Part shown: positions 21,117-32,873 of the stretch, in pieces
Layout: each line of letters opens with the position of its first letter
Position numbering within the stretch: position 1 is the first letter of the stretch
Source: Thermotoga sp. KOL6
GTDB lineage: Bacteria > Thermotogota > Thermotogae > Thermotogales > Thermotogaceae
Assembly (NCBI RefSeq): GCF_002866025.1
Contig: NZ_LNDE01000002.1
Coordinates: 496,001 to 560,000, forward strand
Direction: 5' to 3'
DNA: 64,000 bases
Notes under the pieces: generated by a model
Seen by the model: only the letters and a program-made list of their open reading frames with translations
Told to the model about the DNA's origin: nothing
Databases searched by the model: none
Made by a program: the position numbers and the translations under genes

Positions 21117-22429
21117 AAAAAGTGATAGTTAATGTCATCGGAGCAGGACTTGCAGGTTCTGAAGTTGCGTACAACCTCGGGAAAAGGAATGTAAGAGTGC
21201 GACTCTACGAAATGAGACCTTTGAAAATGACGGAAGTACATAAAACGGGATATTTTGCAGAACTTGTCTGTAGCAATTCTCTCAAATCGGAGGATCTAAC
21301 CAATGCTGAAGGTCTTTTGAAAGCTGAAATGAAAATGATGGGGTCAGTGACTCTTGAAGCAGCTGAAAAAGCTCGTGTTCCCTCTGGAAAAGCTTTGGCT
21401 GTTGACAGAAATGTATTTGCGAAAGAAGTAACGAAGGTCATCGAAAGTCTGGAAACTGTTGAAATCGTAAGAAAAGAAGTTGTCCAATTCAATCCGAGTG
21501 AGGAAATATGGGTGATAGCAACGGGGCCCGCCACCTCGGAAAGTTTTCTATCTTTCTTGAAAGAATTTTTGGGAGAAGATTTTCTATTTTTCTTCGATGC
21601 GGTTTCTCCCATTGTAACCTTCGAATCGATAGACATGAGCTGTGCTTTCTGGGGAGATAGATTCGGGAAAGGGAAAGACTACATAAATTGTCCTCTCACC
21701 AAAGAAGAATACGAAGAACTCTGGAGAGCCCTCGTTGAAGCCGAAGTTATAGAGATGGAGGATTTTGACAGGAGACTTCTCTTCGAAAGATGTCAACCGA
21801 TAGAAGAGATAGCACGGAGTGGGAAAGATGCTCTGAGATATGGGCCGTTGAGACCCACCGGGTTGGTGGATCCAAGAACGGGGGAAGAACCTTACGCTGT
21901 CGTCCAACTCAGAAGGGAAGACAAAGACGGGAAATTTTATAGCCTTGTTGGATTCCAAACGAGATTAAAATGGGGGGAACAGAAAAAAGTTTTGAAGAAG
22001 ATCCCTTGTCTTAGAAACGCTGAGATTGTTCGATATGGCGTTATGCACAGGAATATTTATATAAATTCTCCAAAAGTGCTCGACGTTTTCTTTCGATCGA
22101 AAAGGCATCCGAATGTGTTCTTTGCAGGTCAGATCACCGGTGTGGAAGGATATATGGAATCGGCTGCGTCCGGGATATATGTAGCTTACAATGTGAACAG
22201 AATTCTACATGGGCTTCCGCCGTTGAAACTCCCCGAAGAAACAATGATGGGAGCGCTTTTCAGTTATATAATAGAAAGGGTTGAAGGTAATTTGAAACCA
22301 ATGTACGCAAATTTTGGTCTTTTACCACCTCTTCATGATAGAACTCGTGGAAAATTCGAACGGAGAAAATTGCTTGCAAATAGGGCTCTAAAAGCTATGA
22401 AAGAATTTTTGGAAGCAAATCCGTGGTGA
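21113..22429 (+). CDS. trmFO: Methylenetetrahydrofolate-tRNA-(uracil-54-C5)-methyltransferase TrmFO
   Basis: A 438-residue FAD- and folate-dependent enzyme that makes ribothymidine at U54 of tRNA. The FAD-binding motif G-A-G-L-A-G-S-E is at residues 10-17, and the catalytic-region C-S-N-S-L-K-S follows near residue 53. Near the C terminus, FAGQITGVEGYMESAASG is characteristic of the family (formerly Gid). It begins with GTG overlapping the kinase stop as GTGA. T54 helps stabilise tRNA at high temperature, in keeping with trmI elsewhere in the window. Confidence 0.95.
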   Translation: MKKVIVNVIGAGLAGSEVAYNLGKRNVRVRLYEMRPLKMTEVHKTGYFAELVCSNSLKSEDLTNAEGLLKAEMKMMGSVTLEAAEKARVPSGKALAVDRNVFAKEVTKVIESLETVEIVRKEVVQFNPSEEIWVIATGPATSESFLSFLKEFLGEDFLFFFDAVSPIVTFESIDMSCAFWGDRFGKGKDYINCPLTKEEYEELWRALVEAEVIEMEDFDRRLLFERCQPIEEIARSGKDALRYGPLRPTGLVDPRTGEEPYAVVQLRREDKDGKFYSLVGFQTRLKWGEQKKVLKKIPCLRNAEIVRYGVMHRNIYINSPKVLDVFFRSKRHPNVFFAGQITGVEGYMESAASGIYVAYNVNRILHGLPPLKLPEETMMGALFSYIIERVEGNLKPMYANFGLLPPLHDRTRGKFERRKLLANRALKAMKEFLEANPW

Positions 22430-22442
22430 AATGAGGGGGACA

Positions 22443-23816
22443 ATGAAGGTGGAAATTTCAGTTTCGGAAGATAGAATGCAGGCCTATGTCATTTTGAGAA
22501 AAGAAAGACCCGATGAACCCTTTCTTTCAAAAGAGGAGTTGTTAAACGTTTTGTACTCTGCTGGTATAAGATACGGGATAAAAGAGGAAGTGATCGACGA
22601 ACTTTCGACCTCTCCAGTTTTCAACACGCCTGTTCTTATAGCAAAGGGTACTCCTCCTATAGATGGAGAGGATGGAAGAATAGAACTGCTGAAGAAACCG
22701 AATGAGGAGGAAACCTTTCAAGGTTCGAAGAAAGTTGATCTCAGAGAAATTCCGGCAAAGCAAAGACTCATTGTGAGAAGGGGAGAAACGATAGCCAGAA
22801 TTGTCCCTCCCACTCCGGGTAAGGAAGGAAAAGACGTGTTTGGAAATTCTGTGAAACCGAAACCAGGAAAACTTCCTGAATATCATCTTGGATATAATGT
22901 AACTGTAAAGGACAACGAAATAATAGCTACGAGAAGTGGTATCTTGGCGATAGAAAGCAACGGTACTATACATGTTTACGATACCCTGGAGGTAGATGTG
23001 GTCGATTATTCCACTGGAAACATAGATTTCCCCGGAAAAGTAGTCGTAAAAGGAGACGTGAAACCTGATTTTGTGGTGAAAGCCCAGGAAGATATAACGA
23101 TAAAAGGCGTGGTAGAAGCTGCAACGGTTATTTCTTTCAACGGGAGCATCACGGTAGCAGGGGTGAAGGGAAGAAATAAAGCCTTTCTAAAAGCTAAAAA
23201 GACCGTTAAGGCCGCTTTCATAGAGAGCGCAGAAGTGGAAGCAGAGGAGATAGTGGTAGAAAAGAGCATCGAAAATTCCCTTATAAAAGCGCACACTGTG
23301 ATGGTGACAGGTAGTAAAGGAAGTATAAGAGGGGGTACGACCATTGCCCGAGTAAAGATTGAAACGTATCAGCTAGGCTCTCCTATAGGTATCAAAACAC
23401 AAGTGGAGGTTGGAGTCGACCCGACGATAAACGAGAAGATGAAACTCATTTCTGCACAGATTTCACTTGACAAAGAGAACGTTAAGAAGTTGACAAAGCT
23501 CCTTATAGAACTCAGAAAACTGCATAGCACACTGAAAGATAAGTTTCCTCCCGACAAGGAAGAGATCTTGAAGAGGGTGAACAACACCCTAATAAACCTC
23601 AGAGAGTCCATTCAAAAAAACGAACAAGAACTCAAAGAGTTGAACAGAGTAGCAGAGGAAATGGCGAAGAGTGCTTCCGTTATCGTCAAGGACGTTGTGT
23701 ATCCGGGCGTCGAGATCATCATGCTCGACAAGATTTTCCGTGTAGAAAAGAGTATCACTAAAGTGATTTTTTATTACAGAGATGGAGAAATAAGAGTGGG
23801 AGGTTATTCAGAATGA
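22443..23816 (+). CDS. FapA/DUF342-family protein
   Basis: A 457-residue protein of the FapA (DUF342) family. The N-terminal half holds R-R-G-E-T-I-A-R-I-V-P-P-T-P-G-K-E-G-K-D-V and a beta-helix-like repeat region (about 165-310; V-V-K-G-D-V, D-I-T-I-K-G-V-V-E-A). A coiled coil lies at about 330-420 and a short beta C terminus ends it. The biochemical role of this family is poorly defined; links to cell envelope or flagellar number control have been proposed in other bacteria. ATG 22443 is chosen over 22431 because GAGGGGG sits just before it. It overlaps manA by four bases. Confidence 0.78.
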   Translation: MKVEISVSEDRMQAYVILRKERPDEPFLSKEELLNVLYSAGIRYGIKEEVIDELSTSPVFNTPVLIAKGTPPIDGEDGRIELLKKPNEEETFQGSKKVDLREIPAKQRLIVRRGETIARIVPPTPGKEGKDVFGNSVKPKPGKLPEYHLGYNVTVKDNEIIATRSGILAIESNGTIHVYDTLEVDVVDYSTGNIDFPGKVVVKGDVKPDFVVKAQEDITIKGVVEAATVISFNGSITVAGVKGRNKAFLKAKKTVKAAFIESAEVEAEEIVVEKSIENSLIKAHTVMVTGSKGSIRGGTTIARVKIETYQLGSPIGIKTQVEVGVDPTINEKMKLISAQISLDKENVKKLTKLLIELRKLHSTLKDKFPPDKEEILKRVNNTLINLRESIQKNEQELKELNRVAEEMAKSASVIVKDVVYPGVEIIMLDKIFRVEKSITKVIFYYRDGEIRVGGYSE

Positions 23817-24649
23817 CGATAAAAGTTCTTCCACAATTGAGGAAACAAATATGGGGTAGCAAACGCCTCGGAGAGATGTTCGGTTCTGAAGAGAGAATAG
23901 GTGAAGTGTGGTTGCTTTCGGGACATCCTCTCTTCATAACTGAAACTGAAGAAGGGATTGATCTCAATGAAGATATGGAAAGGATCCTAGGAAAAGTTTT
24001 CCCGCGCTTTCCGATTCTTGTGAAACTCATCTCGGCAGAAGAATGGCTTTCTGTACAAGTTCATCCAAACGATGAAGAAGCAAGGTTGTTGGAAGGAGAA
24101 CCTTGGGGGAAAACCGAAGCTTGGTACTTTGTAGAGGAAGGGCAGATAGCTATTGGCGAAGATCCTGAAAAGATAAAAAAGGCTCTCTCGACAAAGAATT
24201 GGAATAACGCCTTGAAAAAGTTAAAAATTCTTCCTGAAACCTTCGTTTTTTTACCTGCTGGTACTGTTCACGCGTTGGGCCCGAGTGGTTTTCTTATTGA
24301 GATCCAACAGTCATCGGATGTTACTTACAGAGTGTACGATTGGGATCGTGGCAGAGAGCTCCATATAGAAAAAGCCTTTAAAGTTATGAAAAGAAGAAGT
24401 TTCGATGATCTTCTGATTAAGAATTTCAAAGAGTTTGAATGCGAGTATTTCAAAGTCAGAAAGACCAAAAAAGAAACGCTAAAAGGATTCTGCACTATCG
24501 TTGTTCTTGAAGATGGTGAAGTAGATAGCCGAGAAGTTAGGCAATTTGAAACGTACATTGTGCCGAAAGATGAAGAAGCGTTTCTCAACACGACCAGTTT
24601 GGTGATTGAACTGGGAAACTTTTTCGAAAAATGGGGTGAGAGGCCATAA
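23813..24649 (+). CDS. manA: Mannose-6-phosphate isomerase, class I
   Basis: A 278-residue cupin enzyme interconverting mannose 6-phosphate and fructose 6-phosphate. Metal-ligand motifs are visible: S-V-Q-V-H-P-N-D near residue 80, G-K-T-E-A-W-Y near residue 100 and P-A-G-T-V-H-A-L-G near residue 147. It is of the short firmicute-like type. It overlaps the upstream gene by four bases. Together with the phosphohexomutase elsewhere in the window it could supply mannose units for glycosylation (inference). Confidence 0.92.
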   Translation: MTIKVLPQLRKQIWGSKRLGEMFGSEERIGEVWLLSGHPLFITETEEGIDLNEDMERILGKVFPRFPILVKLISAEEWLSVQVHPNDEEARLLEGEPWGKTEAWYFVEEGQIAIGEDPEKIKKALSTKNWNNALKKLKILPETFVFLPAGTVHALGPSGFLIEIQQSSDVTYRVYDWDRGRELHIEKAFKVMKRRSFDDLLIKNFKEFECEYFKVRKTKKETLKGFCTIVVLEDGEVDSREVRQFETYIVPKDEEAFLNTTSLVIELGNFFEKWGERP

Positions 24650-24654
24650 AAAGA

Positions 24655-25827
24655 GTGTTCTTGAGTGATCTGCATATAGGAGACGGATCAGCGAAGGATG
24701 ACTTTTTTTTCGATGAAGAATTGAATAAATTCTTAGAAGATGTATCCGAAGAACCGAAAGTCGAGCTTTTCATAGTAGGGGACGGGTTTGAGATACTCGA
24801 AAGTCGAGCAGTGAAGGAGTTGGGTTTAAAACCTTTCGAAGAAATAATAGAAACCCTAGATGGGACTCTTATGGATGAGATAGAGAGAAAGCACCAAAAA
24901 ATTTTTAAAACGCTAAGGCGATTTTCTAAAAAACATAAAATTTATTACATAGTAGGAAATCACGACTATCATATCTTCAAAAATGAAAAACTTCAAAAAG
25001 CTTTGTTGGAAAGATTTGAACATTTCGAAATATTACCATATTATTATGATCATCAGAATAGACTTTTGGTACTTCATGGGAACCAATTTGACGCTATAAA
25101 CCGTTTTTCTCTAGACAAGAAGAATAAAAAAATAGTTCCACCACTCGGTGATTTTATAGCGAGATATATGATGGTGAATTTTGACGAACACGTAATAAAT
25201 TTTGCTCCAAAGGACATTGTGCGGGATTATGATAATGTTAGACCTCTTCTAGACGTTTTTCACTGGTTCGAGTATGTCACTGAAGCTTACGATCTTGGAA
25301 TCGATTTGGTAGAGATTTGGTTAAGAAGTTTTCTGGACATGCTAAAAACGAAAGAAGCAAAAACGTGGATGAAAAATACTTTTCCAAACACCTATTGGTT
25401 ATCTAAAGTGTTTGTGAACAGATTTGGTGGTGTGGAACTTGGAAGGATCTTGGTGAGAACCATATACACTTTCAGAAAGCTCAGAAGGATCGACTATCTT
25501 CAGAAATGGGCGAAAGCTATTTTGAAAGAAAAGAAAAATTGGAAAAATTTTATGATAGGGTACGATGGGAATTTAGAGGAAATAGATAAAGTTGATATAC
25601 TTGTAATGGGGCACGTACATCATTTCACTTACAAAATAATTCCTACGCCTACCGGGAAAAAATTGTATTTAAATTGCGGAAGTTGGAGGCCCGTTCTTGA
25701 AAAAGTAGGACTAAGAAAAAAGCATGGTTTTCACAGGAAAGCAGAACTTCCCAAGGTTTTGATGGATTTTTCAGGAGACCAAGTAGAAGTGAAAGTATCT
25801 GTTACGAACATACTCGGGAGAATCTAA
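24655..25827 (+). CDS. Calcineurin-like metallophosphatase
   Basis: A 390-residue cytoplasmic phosphoesterase. It carries the full metal-binding series: S-D-L-H-I-G-D at the very N terminus, V-G-D-G-F-E near residue 40, V-G-N-H-D-Y-H near residue 103, L-H-G-N-Q-F-D near residue 141 and M-G-H-V-H-H near residue 320. It resembles the LpxH/YbbF superfamily but is longer, with a helical insert; substrate unknown. GTG 24655 is the first conventional start, yet it is eleven bases past the nearest SD-like sequence. An AUA at 24646 has ideal spacing and gives the usual I-K-R-V-F-L-S-D-L-H N terminus (see findings). Confidence 0.82.
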   Translation: MFLSDLHIGDGSAKDDFFFDEELNKFLEDVSEEPKVELFIVGDGFEILESRAVKELGLKPFEEIIETLDGTLMDEIERKHQKIFKTLRRFSKKHKIYYIVGNHDYHIFKNEKLQKALLERFEHFEILPYYYDHQNRLLVLHGNQFDAINRFSLDKKNKKIVPPLGDFIARYMMVNFDEHVINFAPKDIVRDYDNVRPLLDVFHWFEYVTEAYDLGIDLVEIWLRSFLDMLKTKEAKTWMKNTFPNTYWLSKVFVNRFGGVELGRILVRTIYTFRKLRRIDYLQKWAKAILKEKKNWKNFMIGYDGNLEEIDKVDILVMGHVHHFTYKIIPTPTGKKLYLNCGSWRPVLEKVGLRKKHGFHRKAELPKVLMDFSGDQVEVKVSVTNILGRI

Positions 25828-25838
25828 GGGGGGAGAGT

Positions 25839-26318
25839 GTGATCTCCAATCCCATTTTAGGATACAAACTTGATCCGGGTGAACCTGGTCTTCCTTATTC
25901 TGCTCCGGCTAGTCAGAGTGTACTTCGAGTTCTTTCGCAGGAAATATCGAATCTCATCGCTTTCAAGAGAGAAGCTTTCAGAGAAGGTGGATATGTTGTA
26001 TACAGCAATATACATTTAGATATGAAAAAAAGAGGCTCTTTTCTTGCTGCAGTTGCAGGACGTACACAGGTGTTCATCTACAAACCTGCTTCATCGGAAG
26101 GGAGTAGCAATTTAAACTCTGATCTTCAAACGCAACAACAGGAGATAGAAAGAAAGATTCTGGAACTCCAATCTAAACTCGAAAAAGAGACAGATCCGTT
26201 GAAGAAAGAAAAATTAAAAGAGGACATAAAGAGACTCGAACTTGCTTTGAACATGTTGAGAACAAGTTTCAGTGTTCCAGAACTCTTGGTAGGAATATTA
26301 CTCGACAGTCTCGTTTGA
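25839..26318 (+). CDS. Unrecognised 159-residue protein with C-terminal coiled coil
   Basis: No family recognised. The N-terminal 80 residues are mixed, with a proline-rich start (S-N-P-I-L-G-Y-K-L-D-P-G-E-P-G-L-P) and R-G-S-F-L-A-A-V-A-G-R. Residues about 88-145 form a strongly predicted coiled coil rich in Glu, Lys, Leu and Gln. There is no signal peptide or membrane helix. It starts with GTG behind AGGGGGGAG, 11 bases after the metallophosphatase, and so probably closes that operon. Its last 21 bases overlap the end of the convergent HD-GYP gene. Confidence 0.65.
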   Translation: MISNPILGYKLDPGEPGLPYSAPASQSVLRVLSQEISNLIAFKREAFREGGYVVYSNIHLDMKKRGSFLAAVAGRTQVFIYKPASSEGSSNLNSDLQTQQQEIERKILELQSKLEKETDPLKKEKLKEDIKRLELALNMLRTSFSVPELLVGILLDSLV

Positions 26319-27145
26319 AAAGATCTTTAAGAAGGCTTCTACGACCTTTGGATCGAATCTTTTTCCAGATTCTTTCTTGATCAACTCTATAGCTTCCTCG
26401 TGTGTTTTTGTCCTTCCTTCCCATTCTGAAGAAACAAAATTTGTGAGGACGTCATAATAATCGCAGACGGAAATGATACGGGCTTCGAGAGGTATCTCCT
26501 CACCTTTGAGGCCATCTGGATATCCTGATCCATCCCAATTTTCGTGATGATGTCTCACGATGGGTACGGCGTCCCATAACACCTCGAGGGATGCTAGAAA
26601 GATAGAACCCATTATCGTATGGTCCTGTGGGTAATTTTCAAAAATTCTCAACCTTGTGGGAGTGTAAAGCATAAGTTGCTCTATTCCAATTTTTCCTACA
26701 TCGTGCAGCATGGCGTATTCTTTCAAACGAGATATTCTTTCTTCAGAAAGGCTCAATTCTTTTCCTACACGTTCTGCAAGCTTAGCAACTCTTTGAGAAT
26801 GGCTCCATCCATTTTCGTCTTCTATTTCCATCAAAACCACCATCGCTTGAAGAAGACCGCTTACCATTCTTCTCACCCAGCTTCCAGATAACATTTTCTC
26901 GTTTGATAGAACGTAAGCGATTGCGGTGGCTTCTTCTTTGTTAACACGGTCTACCACGATTGGCTCATCAGATCTGTAAATCGAACATACGTTATCTTTG
27001 CATACAACCGATATTCCAGGGAAAGAACGCCTTTTTGTCAAGAAAGCTATTTGTGCTTTTTCCAAAGAATCCACCTTTTCATAGAGTCTATCTATCTTTT
27101 CAACAATCTTTTCGAATTCATTGTCTTCGAAAAAACACTTCACGT

Positions 27146-27149
<4 letters not shown>
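26298..27149 (-). CDS. HD-GYP domain phosphodiesterase
   Basis: A 283-residue protein with a short helical N terminus and a middle region of unknown type. An HD-GYP domain (about 105-275) shows H-S-Q-R-V-A, the H-D pair in [22 protein letters not shown] and [13 protein letters not shown] proteins hydrolyse cyclic di-GMP or related dinucleotides; all metal residues seem present. No membrane or receiver domain is seen. It ends the long minus-strand operon and overlaps thrS by four bases. Confidence 0.9.
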
Positions 27150-30183
<3,034 letters not shown>

Positions 30184-30184
<1 letters not shown>

Positions 30185-30828
30185 CAAAAGAACCTCCCGT
30201 ACATCAGTCGATTCCAGATTGCAGACAATACCACACCGAGAACGGGACTCATCCACCACCTAACATCCGGTTTTTTAAATTTCCAAAGTCGGTAAAGAAA
30301 ACCGAGAACAAGGGAGAGAAAAGCGAACAGTTTTCTATCAGCAAGTAAGAAAACAAAAAACGCCAATCTCTCAGAGATCCCCTCTATGTCCGAGATTTTC
30401 GGATCACCAGGAATAAGGTTTCTGAATATGTAGGTAACTGCTACGGAAACCACGTTCATTCCAAGAAGGTAGAAGATGAACTCCGAAGTTAGATAAGAAT
30501 TTGCGAATATATTCCTTATTGAAAAATTTAGGAAGAAAAAAACAATCAGAAGAGATGTCTCCAAAAAGTCTATTGCTCGCTTTTTTCCTTTCTTATGGAG
30601 CTTTACTCTGAAAAGATCTCCTGCAATGTGTACAATGACCGATATGAAAAATACAATTGTTCCTTGGGTCGATTTGAAGATAACATCGAAAGTGAAAGCC
30701 AGAATGGCAAACACAGACCAAATCATATGTCCAATCAATTTCCAACCTTTGTACTCTCTTATCTTGGCATTGTTCGTGAATCCGTGGTCTGCTACCACGT
30801 GGCCTAGAAGAAGATGGAACGGAAACAA
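30184..30828 (-). CDS. DUF3307-like integral membrane protein
   Basis: A 214-residue membrane protein with about five to six hydrophobic helices. It starts F-P-F-H-L-L-L-G-H-V-V-A-D-H-G-F, a pattern like the DUF3307 family; function unknown. I chose TTG 30828 because GGAGGTGA (30841-30834) lies five bases upstream. A TTG at 30843 would place the SD inside the coding region. The SD overlaps the stop of the upstream glycosyltransferase, suggesting reinitiation. Confidence 0.65.
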
Positions 30829-30833
30829 ACGAA

Positions 30834-32054
30834 TCACCTCCAAATTCTGTCTTCCAATTTAGAGAAGAACTCCTTCAATTTCTCAAATTTTACAAACTCC
30901 TTTATCATAAGAGAGGTATTTATCTCAAGAGGTCCTTCTTCTAGTGCTTCCAAGTAAATTTCTTCCAACTTGCTCACAAAAAATTCCACAGACCAGTTCT
31001 TTCTAACGAAATCTTTCCCCTTTTCGGAAAGTTCTTCTCTCAGTCTGTGATTTTCAAGAACGTTTCTCAAAATTCTTGCAAAATCTTCAGTGTTCTCTTT
31101 TTCGATAAGAATGGCTCCTTCACAACCTTTCAAAACGTCCTTCACGCCTTTCCACTTCAAAGCCACGACGGGTAAACCAGAGGCCAGCGCTTCCAAAAGT
31201 ACCAATCCTTGGGTTTCAGTTTTCGAGGCAAACAAGAACACATCACCGATTTTGTAGTACTTCGGTATCTTCTCATGGGGTATGTAACCTGTTACTACAA
31301 CGTTCAGTTGTCTTTTTCTGGCAAACTCTTCAACTTCTTTTCTCTCGGGACCGTCCCCAACCATAACAAAAACAGTATCTGGTGAATTTACTTTTTCGAA
31401 TACATGCAAGAGGAACTCTATATTTTTCTCTTTCGCTATTCTTCCAACGTACAAAATGACCTTTTTGTTGACGAGTCCATATTTTTTTCTGAGATCGTCT
31501 GCTTTCGCATTTTCGAACTTTTCGATTTCTATGCCTGTTGGAAGTACTTTAATGGGTCTCTTCACACCGTAACTTTCCAATTCGGATTTTATATCTTCTG
31601 TTGGAGCGATTACTACATTCACTAGGTTGCAAAACCATGCGCTGAAATGTTCTACCATCTTTCGGGGGGGAGTGAATGGTTTTGGAATATAATGTCTGTA
31701 TTCAGGAAGAAGAGTGTGATAGGTGTGGACATGAGGAAGCATCATTTCTTCTTGTATCTTTAACGCTTTGAATCCCATAAAGAAGGGGGAATGACTGTGT
31801 AGTATTTGAACTTTATTCTCTCTTACAAAATCGAGAATCCGTTTGGTGGGGGCAATAGAGATCCTGTGTTGCCTCTCCGAAGGAAATGGAATACTTTTAA
31901 CCACAAGAACATCTTTTTCATCTCTCGGAGCGGACGGTGCCACCACTACTACTTTGTGGCCGCGCTCGGTTAACTTCTCTTTGTAAATCTTTATAGATGT
32001 GGCAACACCGTTTATTTGTGGTGCATAAGTATCACTGAACATTCCGATGTTCAT
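30834..32054 (-). CDS. GT4-family glycosyltransferase (glycolipid type)
   Basis: A 406-residue GT-B enzyme. Its N terminus (M-N-I-G-M-F-S-D-T-Y-A-P-Q-I-N-G-V-A-T) and H-S-H-S-P-F-F-M-G resemble diacylglycerol glucosyltransferases. The nucleotide-sugar site includes Y-V-G-R-I-A-K-E-K-N and the E-x7-E motif E-T-Q-G-L-V-L-L-E-A-L-A-S-G-L-P-V-V. Synthesis of membrane glycolipid is likely, but the acceptor is inferred. It follows a small membrane protein gene by seven bases. Confidence 0.85.
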   Translation of the reverse strand: MNIGMFSDTYAPQINGVATSIKIYKEKLTERGHKVVVVAPSAPRDEKDVLVVKSIPFPSERQHRISIAPTKRILDFVRENKVQILHSHSPFFMGFKALKIQEEMMLPHVHTYHTLLPEYRHYIPKPFTPPRKMVEHFSAWFCNLVNVVIAPTEDIKSELESYGVKRPIKVLPTGIEIEKFENAKADDLRKKYGLVNKKVILYVGRIAKEKNIEFLLHVFEKVNSPDTVFVMVGDGPERKEVEEFARKRQLNVVVTGYIPHEKIPKYYKIGDVFLFASKTETQGLVLLEALASGLPVVALKWKGVKDVLKGCEGAILIEKENTEDFARILRNVLENHRLREELSEKGKDFVRKNWSVEFFVSKLEEIYLEALEEGPLEINTSLMIKEFVKFEKLKEFFSKLEDRIWR

Positions 32055-32061
32055 AACTCAT

Positions 32062-32490
32062 TCACCTCATCCACAAAGAGACTTTCCAGACGAGGAAAAG
32101 AACAACTGGTAATCTCAAGAGGATCAAAAAAAACAACTTTTTGAATTGCACTTTCTGTAGAAAAAAAACTGAGACACCAAAGAGTATCAGAATCGATATT
32201 CTTGGATCCAACAACAGAGACAGAAGTGGTAAAAGAACGTAAGGAGAAAATGCAACCATCATTTCACTGGGTGATCTTCTACTCACAATTTTGTAAACAC
32301 CTGCTATTAAAAGGGTGTAGAGGAAGAACCAAAAAAAAGCTTCTCCTATTTTCAAGTAGATTCTCAGTGAGTTGTACACAAGCGTCACTTCATCCCAAAA
32401 ACCCAGTAGATTAACAAAGAACACTACAACGGGAACCAAGAAAGAATACTTTTTCATAGAATCGTCCAGTCGCGTTGAATTCAGCATCAT
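32062..32490 (-). CDS. Small integral membrane protein, unknown
   Basis: A 142-residue protein with four hydrophobic helices (about 13-30, 43-65, 79-93 and 97-138) and short basic loops. No family recognised. It overlaps the preceding gene by four bases (ATGA). Its position beside a glycolipid glycosyltransferase and an exported protease gene suggests an envelope role, which is only inference. Confidence 0.6.
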   Translation of the reverse strand: MMLNSTRLDDSMKKYSFLVPVVVFFVNLLGFWDEVTLVYNSLRIYLKIGEAFFWFFLYTLLIAGVYKIVSRRSPSEMMVAFSPYVLLPLLSLLLDPRISILILFGVSVFFLQKVQFKKLFFLILLRLPVVLFLVWKVSLWMR

Positions 32491-32873
32491 TTCACCTTCA
32501 ATATGAAATACATTCCCCTTACGAACAGATACCTTATGTCGTTCTCAAAAGATTTAAGTGCTGGTGTTTCTCCAGTTTCCCTTGCGACAATCCTTATTGC
32601 TTTTTCAAAATCTTCCTCGTTTCTGAAAACAAACGATTTCCACTCGGGATAGTAATCAACATCTGAGATTTCTTTCATTATTTCATTCACGAGAATGGAA
32701 CGATTCAGTTCTTCTTTGAGATCTTCGACGACAGATTCCCAAGGCGTGTCGACATCAAAAACAAAGGAAGGGAGCCTCACGATCTCCTTCCTTTCGCTTT
32801 TGATAGTAACATCCACTACTGTTAACACCAATGAAGCTATCAAAAGGATTAAAAGAAAGCCGTTTCTCGTCAT
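32487..32873 (-). CDS. Membrane-anchored small protein, unknown
   Basis: A 128-residue protein with one N-terminal hydrophobic helix (about residues 5-22, probably an uncleaved anchor) and an acidic soluble domain. No family recognised. It is overlapped by four bases on both sides and lies directly after the S41 protease gene, so a link to that protease is possible but unproven. Confidence 0.6.
   Translation of the reverse strand: MTRNGFLLILLIASLVLTVVDVTIKSERKEIVRLPSFVFDVDTPWESVVEDLKEELNRSILVNEIMKEISDVDYYPEWKSFVFRNEEDFEKAIRIVARETGETPALKSFENDIRYLFVRGMYFILKVK

Noticed and set aside
26355-26372. GAATCT/AGATTC hairpin with T's, as a terminator after the coiled-coil gene
   Set aside because: Only six AT-rich base pairs, inside the HD-GYP gene; too weak for a hyperthermophile.
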